Positions 1 to 9,723 of a DNA stretch of 41,350 bases are shown one piece after another. This stretch comes from Bacteroidales bacterium UBA3663 (GTDB taxonomy: Bacteria > Bacteroidota > Bacteroidia > Bacteroidales > UBA3663): the NCBI GenBank assembly GCA_002373755.1, contig DFJU01000082.1, positions 1 to 41,350 of the forward strand, read 5' to 3'. The notes below the pieces were generated by a model. It had not been told where the DNA came from and ran no database searches. It saw nothing but the letters and a program-made list of their open reading frames with translations. The translations under genes and the position numbers were made by a program. Positions within the stretch are counted from its first letter, which is position 1. Each line of letters opens with the position of its first letter.

Positions 1-767
1 GAGTTGCCGATTTCGCCGCCGTGAGCCTTTGCGAAGGTGTAGGTCATACCGCCGCAGAGGATGAGCTTGTCGCATTTGCCGAGCAGATTCTCGATAATGC
101 CGATTTTCGACGATACCTTCGAACCGCCCATGATGGCGACGAAAGGACGCTTGATGTTGCTGAGCACAGCGTCAACGGCAGCAACTTCCTTCTCCATCAG
201 CAGACCAAGCATCTTGTTGTCGGCCGAGAAGTAGTCGGCGATGACAGCGGTCGATGCGTGCTTGCGGTGAGCTGTACCGAAGGCATCCATAACGTAGCAG
301 TCAGCGTATGAAGCCAGTTTCTTGGCGAACTCCTTCTGCTTAGCCTTCATTTCCTTCTTTGCAGCCTCGTATGCAGGATCTTCCTTCTCGATGCCAACTG
401 GCTTGCCCTCTTCCTCTGCGTAGTAGCGGAGGTTTTCGAGCAAAAGCACCTCGCCTGGCTTCAGAGCTGCGGCCTCTGCGTCGGCATTGGCGCAGTCAGC
501 TGCAAATTTCACCTCCTTTACGCCCAATGCGGCAGCAACAGCACCGGTAATCTGGCTGAGGCTCAATTCTGGCTTTTTCTTGCCCTTCGGCTTGCCCATG
601 TGGCTCATGATGATGAGGGCGCCGCCCTTGTCGAGAATCAGCTTGAGTGTAGGCACTGCACCACGGATACGGGTGTCGTCGGTGATTTTGCCATCCTGGA
701 TAGGCACGTTGAAGTCAACGCGTACGATAGCTTTCTTGCCGTTGAAATCGTAGTTCTTAATTTCCAT
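1..767 (-). CDS. pgk: Phosphoglycerate kinase (C-terminal part beyond the window)
   Basis: Catalyses the reversible transfer of phosphate between 1,3-bisphosphoglycerate and ADP in glycolysis, in the cytosol. The visible 255 residues form the N-terminal domain and the start of the hinge. They begin [20 protein letters not shown] and carry the family hallmarks VRVDFNVP (substrate-binding loop), TDDTRI, a MSHMGKPKG stretch corresponding to the usual MSHLGRPKG, a LLLENLRYY stretch and [10 protein letters not shown]. The start is the ATG at 767; no upstream in-frame start fits better. It lies 42 bases downstream of trxA on the same strand and is probably cotranscribed with it. The C-terminal nucleotide-binding half runs off the left edge, so nothing can be said about its integrity. 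Family assignment is secure. Confidence 0.96.
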   Translation of the reverse strand, partial: MEIKNYDFNGKKAIVRVDFNVPIQDGKITDDTRIRGAVPTLKLILDKGGALIIMSHMGKPKGKKKPELSLSQITGAVAAALGVKEVKFAADCANADAEAAALKPGEVLLLENLRYYAEEEGKPVGIEKEDPAYEAAKKEMKAKQKEFAKKLASYADCYVMDAFGTAHRKHASTAVIADYFSADNKMLGLLMEKEVAAVDAVLSNIKRPFVAIMGGSKVSSKIGIIENLLGKCDKLILCGGMTYTFAKAHGGEIGN

Positions 768-809
768 AATTATTTAGATTGAATATTTGTTTTTGCTCCG
801 ACGTGAAGT

Positions 810-1124
810 TCAGAGCAGTTCATTGATTTTTGCTTCGATGTCAGCCTGCGGTGCAAGTCCGACGATTTTGTGCAGCAGTTGTCCGCCCTTCAGAAACAGT
901 AGGGTAGGGATGCTGCGGATGCCGAATTCGGCGGCTACGTCTTCATTTTCATCGACGTTGTATTTTCCGATGATGGCCTTTCCGGCAAACTTCTCTGCAA
1001 GACTCTCGACGATGGGACCCATGTGCTGGCAGGGGCCGCACCACGTAGCCCAGAAATCTATGACTACAAGTTTCTCGCCTGCGATCAACTCAGGCGCGTT
1101 CTGATCGGTAATCTGCATTGCCAT
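810..1124 (-). CDS. trxA: Thioredoxin
   Basis: Small cytosolic dithiol-disulfide oxidoreductase that keeps protein cysteines reduced and supplies electrons to reductases. The 104-residue length is typical. The active site is the canonical WCGPC within FWATWCGPCQHMGPI at about residues 25-39, followed by the conserved D in KYNVDEN and the cis-proline loop RSIPTLLFLKGG. There is no signal peptide, which favours a cytosolic thioredoxin over a periplasmic TlpA/ResA type. A Bacteroidetes-type promoter lies directly upstream, and pgk follows after 42 bases, suggesting a trxA-pgk transcript. It diverges from cvfB. Confidence 0.96.
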   Translation of the reverse strand: MAMQITDQNAPELIAGEKLVVIDFWATWCGPCQHMGPIVESLAEKFAGKAIIGKYNVDENEDVAAEFGIRSIPTLLFLKGGQLLHKIVGLAPQADIEAKINELL

Positions 1125-1170
1125 AGTGTTATTATTTAATGTGTTAAGGTGGTTTCGGAAAACCCGAGCG

Positions 1171-1201
1171 CGAAGATAGCGATTTTCCCTGCTTATTCAA
1201 A
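1171..1201 (-). promoter_or_regulatory. Promoter of trxA(-pgk)
   Basis: Read on the minus strand this is TTTG (1201-1198), 19 bases, then TATCTTCG (1178-1171). That matches the Bacteroidetes primary-sigma promoter TTTG-N19-TAnnTTTG with one mismatch in the -7 box. Initiation would fall near 1165, about 40 bases before the trxA start. Confidence 0.65.
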
Positions 1202-1217
1202 TTTTTGTCTTTCTTAA

Positions 1218-1249
1218 TTTGTAGTTCCACGGGAAAAACACTACTTTTG
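1218..1249 (+). promoter_or_regulatory. Promoter of cvfB
   Basis: TTTG (1218-1221), 20 bases, then TACTTTTG (1242-1249), a full match to the Bacteroidetes -33/-7 promoter. Predicted initiation near 1255 leaves a leader of only about 13 bases before the ATG at 1269. It is back to back with the trxA promoter; the two -33 boxes are 16 bases apart. Confidence 0.7.
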
Positions 1250-1268
1250 CGTTTCAAGTTTATCAAAT

Positions 1269-2105
1269 ATGATTAAGTTAGGAAGATACAACGATTTGGA
1301 GGTTGTGCGCGAGGTCGAATTCGGAATTTATGTGTCCGATGGCGAAGGCGTTGAAATACTGATGCCTAAGCGTTATGTGCCCGAAGGCACGGTTGTCGGC
1401 AACAATCTCCGCTGTTTTGTCTATCAGGACAGCGAGGCTCGTCTCATTGCCACAACGGAACGTCCCTATGTTCGGGTCGGCGAGTTCGCATCGCTGCAGG
1501 TCAATGCCGTCAACGAGGTCGGCGCTTTCGCCGATTGGGGCACGTCGAAGGAACTGCTCATCCCTCACCGCGAACAGGCTCGCGAGATGGAGGTCGGCCA
1601 CCGCTACGTGATTTATGTTTATGTCGATGAGATGTCGGGCCGAATCGTCGGAACTGCACGTCTTGAACGATATCTGGACAATGTGCCGGCTCCGTTCGAA
1701 GCTAACGAAGAGGTCGAGATCCTTGTTTGGAAACCGACACCGTTGGGCTATAAGGTCATCATCAACAACAGCCATACGGGCCTCATCTATCGTAACCAGA
1801 TTTTCCGTCCGGTGCATATCGGCGAACGGTTGCGTGCCTGGGTTCGGTCGGTGCGCGACGACGAAAAGATCGACCTTTCGTTGCAGCCGATGGGCTATCG
1901 CAATGTCATCGATTCGGCCGAGGCTCAGTTGCTGCGTTCGTTGCATCTGCATGGAGGTTTCCTGTCGTTAACCGATCATAGCGAACCGGCTGAAATTGCG
2001 GAATTGCTGCAAATGTCGAAAAAGAATTTCAAGCGAGCTGTCGGTGCTCTCTACAAGCAACAGCGCATCAAGCTTGATGCCGACGGCATTCGTCTTGTCG
2101 AGTAA
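1269..2105 (+). CDS. cvfB: S1-like RNA-binding protein, CvfB/YitL family
   Basis: A 278-residue protein of the CvfB family, RNA-binding regulators studied in Staphylococcus aureus, where the protein affects virulence-factor expression. The family has tandem S1/OB-fold modules and a C-terminal winged helix. Here the first OB module covers roughly residues 1-65, a second one roughly 65-135 includes GAFADWGTSKELLIPHREQ (typical S1 loop), a third at roughly 145-210 includes GYKVIINNSHTGLIYRNQ, and the C-terminal about 60 residues (SEPAEIAELLQMSKKNFKRA onward) look like a winged helix. It is monocistronic: its own promoter is upstream and a strong terminator is downstream. The target RNAs cannot be inferred. 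Confidence 0.9.
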   Translation: MIKLGRYNDLEVVREVEFGIYVSDGEGVEILMPKRYVPEGTVVGNNLRCFVYQDSEARLIATTERPYVRVGEFASLQVNAVNEVGAFADWGTSKELLIPHREQAREMEVGHRYVIYVYVDEMSGRIVGTARLERYLDNVPAPFEANEEVEILVWKPTPLGYKVIINNSHTGLIYRNQIFRPVHIGERLRAWVRSVRDDEKIDLSLQPMGYRNVIDSAEAQLLRSLHLHGGFLSLTDHSEPAEIAELLQMSKKNFKRAVGALYKQQRIKLDADGIRLVE

Positions 2106-2166
2106 GTCTGTTTGTCGTCCATTAAGTCGGACATTATTATGTGATGCTTTGTTTGTGCAACGCATT

Positions 2167-2207
2167 AAAAAAGAAAAGCAGGAGTTTATGCTCCCGCTTT
2201 TCTTTTT
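2167..2207. terminator. Bidirectional terminator between cvfB and the giant exoprotein gene
   Basis: Two converging genes are separated by a long hairpin: 2168-2184 pairs with 2191-2207 over about 17 bases with one mismatch, around a six-base loop. The A-run on one side and T-run on the other give a U-tract in both directions, so it can end both transcripts. Confidence 0.85.
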
Positions 2208-2223
2208 GTTTGTTGATTGTCGA

Positions 2224-5200
2224 TCACTTCACCATGATGACCTTGTTGCCCTTCACGATGAGACCCTTTTCAATGTCGGTCTTGCGGCCAGGCAGGTCGA
2301 ACATCATTTCTAGCGTGTCGTCTGTCGAATGGATGTTATCGATGCCCACCACTTCATGATCGATGAAGAGGATTCGAGCCGATGCCGCATTGCTTCCGAG
2401 CGTGCTCTTGAATCCGAAGAAGGCTTTGTTCTGGCCAATCTTGTTCGTCACGTTCATCAGCTTGATGGTGTTGCCCGACAGAGCGTAGATCGCAACGTAG
2501 CCGCTTTCGGCCGACAGCAGTTCGCTGCTTGTGCACTTACGTTCTCCTCCGGTGTTCGGAAGCAGGTTGTGGGTGTTTGTGCTCGGGGTGCTGCTGTCGT
2601 CCAATGGCGAGCCATCATCCTTGCGTGCCCAATCGCTGCTTTCGCTGATGTCTTCAGAGCTGCTGTAGATGCTTACGGAATCGTTCGGCGAGCCGAACAG
2701 GATTACGCCCGTCTCGGCAGGAACGATGTCTTTGCCATTGTCAATCGCCGAAAGTGTGCATGAACTTCCGTTTACGGTCACTCCTCCGCTTGCGCTCGAT
2801 TCGTATGTGCCTGGGTTGTAGAATGCCTTGCAAGGCGTCGCTCCTACAATCTGGACTTGCTGTGGGTAGCTGAAACTTGCGTAGCCGCTTGCGTTCAGTT
2901 TCACTTTGGTGAGAAGTTCCTGCTCGTTGCTGTTCTTAATCTCGTTGCACTTGACTGGTTTGCCGAAGCCGCCGCGTCCGTTGGCTGCACGTACTGTCAC
3001 GTAGTCGTAGCTTGCCAAGAAGTCCTTCATCGGGACGAATGTCTTTGCTGTTGTGAACAGGAATTCGACATTGCCGTCTGCTGAGAAGCCCTCAATCAAA
3101 TATAGCGTTGAACCATTGCTGTTGAAGTTGACCACGTTATTGTTCAGCGTTGCGTCGGTTATGAACATCTGTTTTGCGATGTTGTCTGGTCTCCAAGCTG
3201 TGAGCGTTGTGCTGCCCTTCGTGTATTCGCCGAAGAAATTCTCGACTTCAAACCAGCTGAGTGTATCGCTGTCGAACATGAAGATCGGGTCGCTCGAACT
3301 TGGCTGGCACTCCTCTACGGTGTGCGGAATCTGTATGGTTGAGTAGCCGTCGCCGTTGGTGTTGTTGCTCTCGTGGAAGTGTACGTTGAGCGAGCTGCGC
3401 ATTGTACCGAATCCCTGTGTGAGCGACGTGCCGGTGAAGTAAGAGTTCAACCATGTGGCCGATGGCTCTTCTGCCCACGGACGTGCGATGCTGTAGCTGC
3501 CTTCGCCCCATGCTGTGCAACCGTTGAAGACGTAGCCCTTGGCGTAGCGGCCGTTGTCGGCATCGGTCTTCTGTGCACTCAGGTGCTTGCCGTCTTTGCC
3601 CAAGTTGAAGTATGAGCCTTGGAAGTAGATGTCGCCTGAACCGCAGACGAGGTCTTCCGAGCCTTCAAAACTACAGCTGTCAACGTAGCAGCGCTGTTTC
3701 CAGTTGCCTTCGGTCAGGAAGGCTTTCTTGGGGGCCACAATGCTGTCGTTGTGATAGACGTTGTTTGATCCCATGTCGTGCACTGCAGAACCTGAACTCG
3801 TATTTTCAATCAAGAGGTCTTGAATGTAGGCGTTCTTGCCGGTCACGAGCAATGTCTGTGTGGCGTTGTTGCTGAAGATGTGGGTCTTCTTGTTGTCTTC
3901 GCCGATGAGTGAGACGTAGTTGCCGCTCAACGTGAGGCTCTCGTCGCCGAGGTCGTACTGACCCCATGGCAGGAATATCCAAATCGGATTGCCTTCGTAG
4001 GCTGCATCGTTGGCGAGGCTGACCACTTCGCGCAGGTTATCGACATCGCCCGATTCAACAATGTAGAAGCCCTCGGTCGATGGATAGAAGTGGACGGTGT
4101 AGCTAACTACAACCGACGGCATCTTGGCCGTGCTTCCAGATGTTTCCCAGCCGTTGTCCTTCGATGCGACTGCGTAGAACGTCATGCTGCCGGAGTGGTA
4201 GCTGCTGAGGTCGATTGTCGATTCATACTTTGTGCCGACATTGCGCGAATTGGCGTATGTCATGCCGGCTTCGCTGTCGGTGGTGTAGTATATATCGGCA
4301 CCTTCGCTTGCAGTCATCGTGAGCTGCTTCGTCTTGTAGTCGTAGCTGATTGCCGGCTCTGCAAAGTGACCGCGAATCTCGCCATAGAGCGTCATAATGC
4401 CCTGGAAACCGTTTTCTTCGGTCGTGATGTTGAACGTCTGACCATAGGTAGGATCTGCAATCGTGTACTTGACATCCGACAGCTTTGTACTTTGGTCTTG
4501 TGCAATCTGCTGCGAGCGTGTGCCGGATGTGGCTTCGTCTATCGTCACTCTGCTTGGGCTTGTGCTGGCCGATGTGCCGTGCAGCTTGATTGCCGTAACT
4601 TTCACGTAGTGCGGCACGGTGAGTTCGCTCTCTTTTGCGCCGCTGTAGGTCACTACGTTGCTGCCGTACATTGTGCTGGCCGGGTCGGTTACATTGCCGA
4701 TGGTTGCCTCTGTCAGTGTCACACCGTCTGGAATTGCACCATTGGTCGGAATCGTCATGATGCCTTCGCCCTTGAAGCGCATGGCATATATTTCAACCGA
4801 TGCGGTCGCTTCAACAACAAACGGATTCAGCGACGAGACTTCATATTCAACCAGCTGGTAGTCGCCGTTGCTGTTCGTGATGGCAACCGTCTGGTTGGCC
4901 GCTGAACTGAGTGACTTGAAGGTCGATGTGTTGTTGTAGAACTTCAAGTTGGCCGATGGCGTTGCGCTCGGGTCGCGGACCAACATCTGGAGAGTGCCGG
5001 TTTCTGTAGGTTCGACAAGCAGATAGCGGCTGCCTGTCTGGCTCTGTCCGCCGAGCACCCAACGGTGGTTGTAGAATGCCTCTTCGTTGTCGAATTGGTT
5101 GACATCTGCATCGCTCGACTTTTCGAATGTCGTGGCGTACGATGCGTTCGACTTGAAGGTGTAGATACCAAGCGTCTTGGCTGCTGTCTGCGATCCATAA

Positions 5201-8200
5201 ATCCAGTCAAGAGGCTCGCCCTCCCAGAGGAACGGGTCGCGGCCGTCGATTGTGAAGTTGGCCACGATGTTGTGGTCTTGGCTTACGGTGAAGGTGAGCG
5301 TCTGATCACCATTACCGGCCGACGAGTTGTCGAGCGTCCAGCCCGTGAAGCGGTAACCTTCGTTCGGCGTTGCAGTCATGTGGTAGGTCTCTTCGCTGTT
5401 GACAAGCTTGACACCTGAATTGTAGTAGAGCGATTTGACCTGAATACAATGCCAGTTGGTGCCGACTTTTGCCAAGGCAAGTCCAAATTCAAGGATGCTG
5501 TCTTCTCCTACGGTTGTAGTTAGTGTGACTTCTTCGTAGGCTGATACTTGGCTGGCACGGAAGGATGGAATAAACAATTTGGTCTCATTCGCATATACAT
5601 ATGTGTAGTCCATATTGCCATCTTGAACAGGCGATTGTCCAAGGTTGTCAGCCGTGCCGGCTCCATAAGATGCGTTGCGATCTCCTGTGTAGCAAGAACT
5701 TGCAAAGAGAGTTATTGTGTATGAACCTGGTTCCATACCTTTAATCTCTTGCCATATCATTTTTCCTACATTTGGTTGTTGCTGAGCATATCGTTCGACG
5801 ATGTCAACCGATGTGCCGTCGTTTCGATATACACTGGCGATGCCTCCATCGCCGGTGAGTGCAGGAACTTCGCCGAAGTTGCTGTATGGATTTGAGCCGG
5901 GGTTTGAAGCTGCGCGCTGCCAAACCATGTCGGTGATGCCATCGTTTGGAGATGTTTCCGTGAAATGATTGTTATCATTGTAGTGCGCAATGTTTACTCC
6001 TGTGCTGGCAGTCATGTCGACAGACCATAGTGTGAGGTTGTCGATTGACTTGATTTGCATAGAGTGCCAGTTTGTGCCATTACGGGCAAGGAACATGCCG
6101 ATGTCGAGCAATCCATTATCTGTAACGGTTGCCAACAGAGTGTATTCTCCATGCTCTGCAATGGTTGAACCAATGTGGGCAGGTATGAATTGGTTGGTAT
6201 AATTTGCGAACACGCAAGCAATGTTGCCAAGTCCGTCGGTCGTTATGCCGTTGGTCGCATCACTGCCTGTGTAGTATGCATTGGCATAAACAGTAACCTG
6301 ATAGATGCCAGGTTCCAAGTTCGTGATGCGTTGCATGAGCACAGTGTCGGTTGCACCGGTTTCATTTGTCGTAATATGTTTCGCCGATTTTTGGTATTCT
6401 TCGACGAGTTGCACATTACGGCCGTCGCGCGTCGTTGCTGAAGGTCCGCTGGATGTCGGCATCTGTTGGATTGTTCCGAGTGTACTGTTTGGATGCGTGA
6501 ATCCCCAAGTGGTTGGATTCCAATACGAAGCGTCGCTTTGGATGTCTTCGGTGAGGTCTGATTCCACTTCGCTCGTAGTTGTGACTTTCTTGCTGGTTAC
6601 GGTTCCGTTTACAGCCTCCACGGTGACGGTGTGCTGCGTCTGGTACTTGATCATGTAGATGTCGAGTGGACCATCGGCCGCAATCACGAAGCTGGCGGCA
6701 TTCGTCACATTGTAGGTCAATGTGGTGTATTCGCCGTCGGCAATTGTGGTCGGCACGTCAAGACTTGCCGAGAGCGATGCGGCAGAACTATAGGCCGAAG
6801 TATTCTCATATATATTGATCGTGCGCGCGATGTCGGATGTGTTGCGTACCAGAATTGTCAACAGACCCGCTCTGTCTGCCTCCACGCCGATGTAGTTGCC
6901 TTTGTTGGTCGGCTTGAGCGTGAAGCTGTACGGGTAGCTGTAGGTTGTGCCGTTGTAGCTGATTGACGAACTTGCGTCGGCATCGAAATGTGTCGGACTC
7001 TGCGACGATGCTTTGAATGTGAAGTTGCCGATATTGTTGGTCGTGGTCTGCTCGCCCCACAGCCAGTCGTTCGGGTTGCCGCTCCAGGTGTTCGGATTGC
7101 GTCCGTCGCTGATGAAGTTGGCCACGAGTGTGTGGCTGTCCGATGTCAGGCTGACGTTGAGTGAGCGGTCGGTGCCTGTGATGGTTGTGCCATCGAGCGT
7201 CCAACCAACAAAGCGGTAGCCGCTGGCAGGTGTCGCAATGAATGTGGCGGCCTGTCCCTTGTAGGTGTTGATGGTGGCAGGGTAGGTGTCGCTGACAGCA
7301 AGGTATGTGTTGTCGGTCGTTATGGTGCCTTGTCCAACGGTGTTGACGTTGAACGTGCATTGGTTGTCCGCTGCGGTCGAGACGAATTTCGCGTAGAGCG
7401 TAGTTGTGGTCTCGATGATCATTGTGTAGGACTCATCGCCCGACACAAAATTCGTGCCGGCATTGTCGCTGTACCATCCTGCAAATTGGGATGTTGCATC
7501 GGCGGTAGCAGTGAATGTTGCAGCTTCGCCCGATGGAACCTTGCCGTAAGTGTCAATTGTCGCCGTCCAACTTGTGGTGCCGTTTTCGAATCCTTCAACT
7601 GTGCCGGCCTGGACATGGAATGAGCGGTGACGCATCATTGCGTAGAGGGTGAGGTCTGTTTGAGAGAAATTTTGACCAATAAAACCAATATCCCTTGGAT
7701 CAACTCGGTATGTCTGGCTTGACGATACAAGTGTATTGCCATTTTCATATCTGAACCATCCTCTGAATTCGGCACCAGGCACCATATCTACAGAAAAGAT
7801 GACTTCGTCGCCTTGCAGCACTTTGCTTGTTGAAACTTTCGGCTTGCCGAGGCCTTCAGACTCGCCGCTGACGCATTCAGCTGCGCAATTCAGAACTTTC
7901 TGGTCCCTTTCTTTGAAATGCGCATACATTGTGGTTCCATCGGCTTGTCTTGTGCCATTTTCACTGGTTGCACCTTCATAGTCATAAAGACCTTCGTCAT
8001 CGCTCGTCCATTTCAGGAATGAATAGTTCGATGCCTTCGATATCGTGGTGGTTGTCGTTGTTAATGACCAATCTGCTGACTTGATAGTATAGTTACGGTT
8101 GTTATATCTAACGTAGTAATTGTTGCCGTTTTTTTGAACTAGGTATGAAGTGCCACCAATTGTAATATACTGATCTTTTAGATATGCAAAGCCGCTTTGG

Positions 8201-9669
8201 GTGCCACTGCTTTGTTCGGTTTCTGTAAGATGTCCCTCATTTGTAGCATCGTATGCCAATTCTGTGCCTGCTTCTTTCGTAATGGAAACTTCGGTGTTTG
8301 GCAACAGGTAAGCTTTTGATGAGACATCCAAATCCACGTAGCCTTTTGTTGCGTTGCTCTCCACCGATGTGGTGGTTGTAGTTGAGTTGTTGCTGCGCGT
8401 CGCTGTGGCTGTATACGTCCACAACCCTGAGTACTCGAGATTGTAAGTGAATGTTGTATCAAGCTTCACTGTCTTTTCGTTTGTTCGCGTTGCGCCAGTG
8501 AGGTCGCTTGATGCCACCTTCACACAGTCGGTGACGGATTTGTCGGGGATGAACTCAGCCCAAAAAAGAAGAAATCCTTTATTGAGTGAAATCTCAATCC
8601 GCTCGTTGTCAAGAGGTTCTGTTATGTTAAGTTTCTCAAGTTTCTGACCTTTATAGCTTGATCCTCCATAGTCTTTTGTGAGAAGCGTCCGTTCAGAATC
8701 GTCTTTTACTGCTTTGATTGTGTAAGTACCTGGCGATTCTTCAAAGAATTGAATATAAAAACTAAGTTCTCCACCGTTGCAAGAAAGGGCATCGGTTGAT
8801 ATGACGCTGGAGGTGCTGACACGTGAACCAAATATACTAAAAATGGTATTAACTGATGAAATTGCAGCATATTTAATATTCACACAATTCAGTTGTGAAT
8901 TGGTCTTGTAAGAAAGTTTTTGGCCGTATGACGATGCAACTTCGGTTTGTTGGTTTGGTGTAAAGTTGAATACTTTTCCACCGGTGGCGTATGTCGTTAC
9001 ATTCTTATCAAAACCTATCTCGGTCAAATCCCAAAAATAACTGTCTGGCTGCCAAATTATGGCATAGATTTTGGTCGTGACATTCGTTGTGATAACGATG
9101 TCCGTGTAAACAAGGTTTTCGCAAGAAAACTCTATTGTCTGCAATCCTGTTCCGCTTTCCATGGAAGCCGTGGCCTTCGGGTTTGGTGAAACATATTTTA
9201 TGGTTGAAATGTCTTTGTCATCTGTTATGCCGTTGAATTTCTTCCACGTTGCAGTGATTGTTCCGCTGACATCTCCGCTGACAATCACCTTCAGCGTGCC
9301 ATGCCCAGACACCTTGTCGATGATGAATGAGCCGTTGTTGTTTCCGACCTCGAAGTAGTAAGGATAGTTCGCTTCGTCGGTGCCAACTTGCGTTGCTTCA
9401 TGACCGATGTAGTTGTCTGAACCGACAACGTATGTGAGTTTGTGTCCAACTTCGTATGTGAGGTCAATTGAGTCTCCTTCGGTGAGACTTTGTTTCGCGC
9501 CGGCACTAATGCGAATTCCGTTATCGGGGTCGTCAGCATAGTCTGAGGCCGTCCAGGTAAAGGTCGGCATTTGTGCCCACGCCGTGCTTGCCGATGCTGC
9601 GCAAAGGACGAATGCGGCGGCAAGCGATTGCAACCTTCGTAAGGTTAAATGTGATTGAATCTGAAACAT
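2224..9669 (-). CDS. Giant exported multidomain protein with pectinesterase-like beta-helix
   Basis: A 2481-residue predicted secreted protein. An N-terminal signal peptide ends near residue 33 (AASASTAWAQ). Several InlB-B/Flg_new-like repeats (pattern GYRFxGWTLD ... VANF, or FxGWYSD ... LYAKF) lie near residues 550, 635, 730, 815 and 1440. Two copies of a module starting DGRxPxxW (near 860 and 1480) and two copies of another (near 1050-1235 and 1240-1425, ending NGTNWHSMQIKS / VGTNWHCIQVKS) look like duplicated carbohydrate-binding or beta-sandwich domains. Residues of about 1865-2110 resemble a CE8 pectinesterase right-handed beta-helix: EGSEDLVCGSGDIYF near 2000 aligns with the GxxDFIFG catalytic region, and YSIARPW near 2060 with the usual LGRPW. 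The last 30 residues (MMFDLPGRKTDIEKGLIVK) resemble type IX secretion sorting tails. Enzyme activity is inferred, not certain; it could also be an adhesin. Confidence 0.8.
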   Translation of the reverse strand: MFQIQSHLTLRRLQSLAAAFVLCAASASTAWAQMPTFTWTASDYADDPDNGIRISAGAKQSLTEGDSIDLTYEVGHKLTYVVGSDNYIGHEATQVGTDEANYPYYFEVGNNNGSFIIDKVSGHGTLKVIVSGDVSGTITATWKKFNGITDDKDISTIKYVSPNPKATASMESGTGLQTIEFSCENLVYTDIVITTNVTTKIYAIIWQPDSYFWDLTEIGFDKNVTTYATGGKVFNFTPNQQTEVASSYGQKLSYKTNSQLNCVNIKYAAISSVNTIFSIFGSRVSTSSVISTDALSCNGGELSFYIQFFEESPGTYTIKAVKDDSERTLLTKDYGGSSYKGQKLEKLNITEPLDNERIEISLNKGFLLFWAEFIPDKSVTDCVKVASSDLTGATRTNEKTVKLDTTFTYNLEYSGLWTYTATATRSNNSTTTTTSVESNATKGYVDLDVSSKAYLLPNTEVSITKEAGTELAYDATNEGHLTETEQSSGTQSGFAYLKDQYITIGGTSYLVQKNGNNYYVRYNNRNYTIKSADWSLTTTTTTISKASNYSFLKWTSDDEGLYDYEGATSENGTRQADGTTMYAHFKERDQKVLNCAAECVSGESEGLGKPKVSTSKVLQGDEVIFSVDMVPGAEFRGWFRYENGNTLVSSSQTYRVDPRDIGFIGQNFSQTDLTLYAMMRHRSFHVQAGTVEGFENGTTSWTATIDTYGKVPSGEAATFTATADATSQFAGWYSDNAGTNFVSGDESYTMIIETTTTLYAKFVSTAADNQCTFNVNTVGQGTITTDNTYLAVSDTYPATINTYKGQAATFIATPASGYRFVGWTLDGTTITGTDRSLNVSLTSDSHTLVANFISDGRNPNTWSGNPNDWLWGEQTTTNNIGNFTFKASSQSPTHFDADASSSISYNGTTYSYPYSFTLKPTNKGNYIGVEADRAGLLTILVRNTSDIARTINIYENTSAYSSAASLSASLDVPTTIADGEYTTLTYNVTNAASFVIAADGPLDIYMIKYQTQHTVTVEAVNGTVTSKKVTTTSEVESDLTEDIQSDASYWNPTTWGFTHPNSTLGTIQQMPTSSGPSATTRDGRNVQLVEEYQKSAKHITTNETGATDTVLMQRITNLEPGIYQVTVYANAYYTGSDATNGITTDGLGNIACVFANYTNQFIPAHIGSTIAEHGEYTLLATVTDNGLLDIGMFLARNGTNWHSMQIKSIDNLTLWSVDMTASTGVNIAHYNDNNHFTETSPNDGITDMVWQRAASNPGSNPYSNFGEVPALTGDGGIASVYRNDGTSVDIVERYAQQQPNVGKMIWQEIKGMEPGSYTITLFASSCYTGDRNASYGAGTADNLGQSPVQDGNMDYTYVYANETKLFIPSFRASQVSAYEEVTLTTTVGEDSILEFGLALAKVGTNWHCIQVKSLYYNSGVKLVNSEETYHMTATPNEGYRFTGWTLDNSSAGNGDQTLTFTVSQDHNIVANFTIDGRDPFLWEGEPLDWIYGSQTAAKTLGIYTFKSNASYATTFEKSSDADVNQFDNEEAFYNHRWVLGGQSQTGSRYLLVEPTETGTLQMLVRDPSATPSANLKFYNNTSTFKSLSSAANQTVAITNSNGDYQLVEYEVSSLNPFVVEATASVEIYAMRFKGEGIMTIPTNGAIPDGVTLTEATIGNVTDPASTMYGSNVVTYSGAKESELTVPHYVKVTAIKLHGTSASTSPSRVTIDEATSGTRSQQIAQDQSTKLSDVKYTIADPTYGQTFNITTEENGFQGIMTLYGEIRGHFAEPAISYDYKTKQLTMTASEGADIYYTTDSEAGMTYANSRNVGTKYESTIDLSSYHSGSMTFYAVASKDNGWETSGSTAKMPSVVVSYTVHFYPSTEGFYIVESGDVDNLREVVSLANDAAYEGNPIWIFLPWGQYDLGDESLTLSGNYVSLIGEDNKKTHIFSNNATQTLLVTGKNAYIQDLLIENTSSGSAVHDMGSNNVYHNDSIVAPKKAFLTEGNWKQRCYVDSCSFEGSEDLVCGSGDIYFQGSYFNLGKDGKHLSAQKTDADNGRYAKGYVFNGCTAWGEGSYSIARPWAEEPSATWLNSYFTGTSLTQGFGTMRSSLNVHFHESNNTNGDGYSTIQIPHTVEECQPSSSDPIFMFDSDTLSWFEVENFFGEYTKGSTTLTAWRPDNIAKQMFITDATLNNNVVNFNSNGSTLYLIEGFSADGNVEFLFTTAKTFVPMKDFLASYDYVTVRAANGRGGFGKPVKCNEIKNSNEQELLTKVKLNASGYASFSYPQQVQIVGATPCKAFYNPGTYESSASGGVTVNGSSCTLSAIDNGKDIVPAETGVILFGSPNDSVSIYSSSEDISESSDWARKDDGSPLDDSSTPSTNTHNLLPNTGGERKCTSSELLSAESGYVAIYALSGNTIKLMNVTNKIGQNKAFFGFKSTLGSNAASARILFIDHEVVGIDNIHSTDDTLEMMFDLPGRKTDIEKGLIVKGNKVIMVK

Positions 9670-9723
9670 ATATGGATTTTTTTAATAATTATTATTCTTC
9701 TCCGTTGTTGGCCGTGCAGAATG

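Noticed and set aside
4090..4905. A 271-codon plus-strand open frame inside the giant exoprotein gene
   Set aside because: Cys/Arg/Val-rich composition and no motif; a shadow of the large minus-strand gene.
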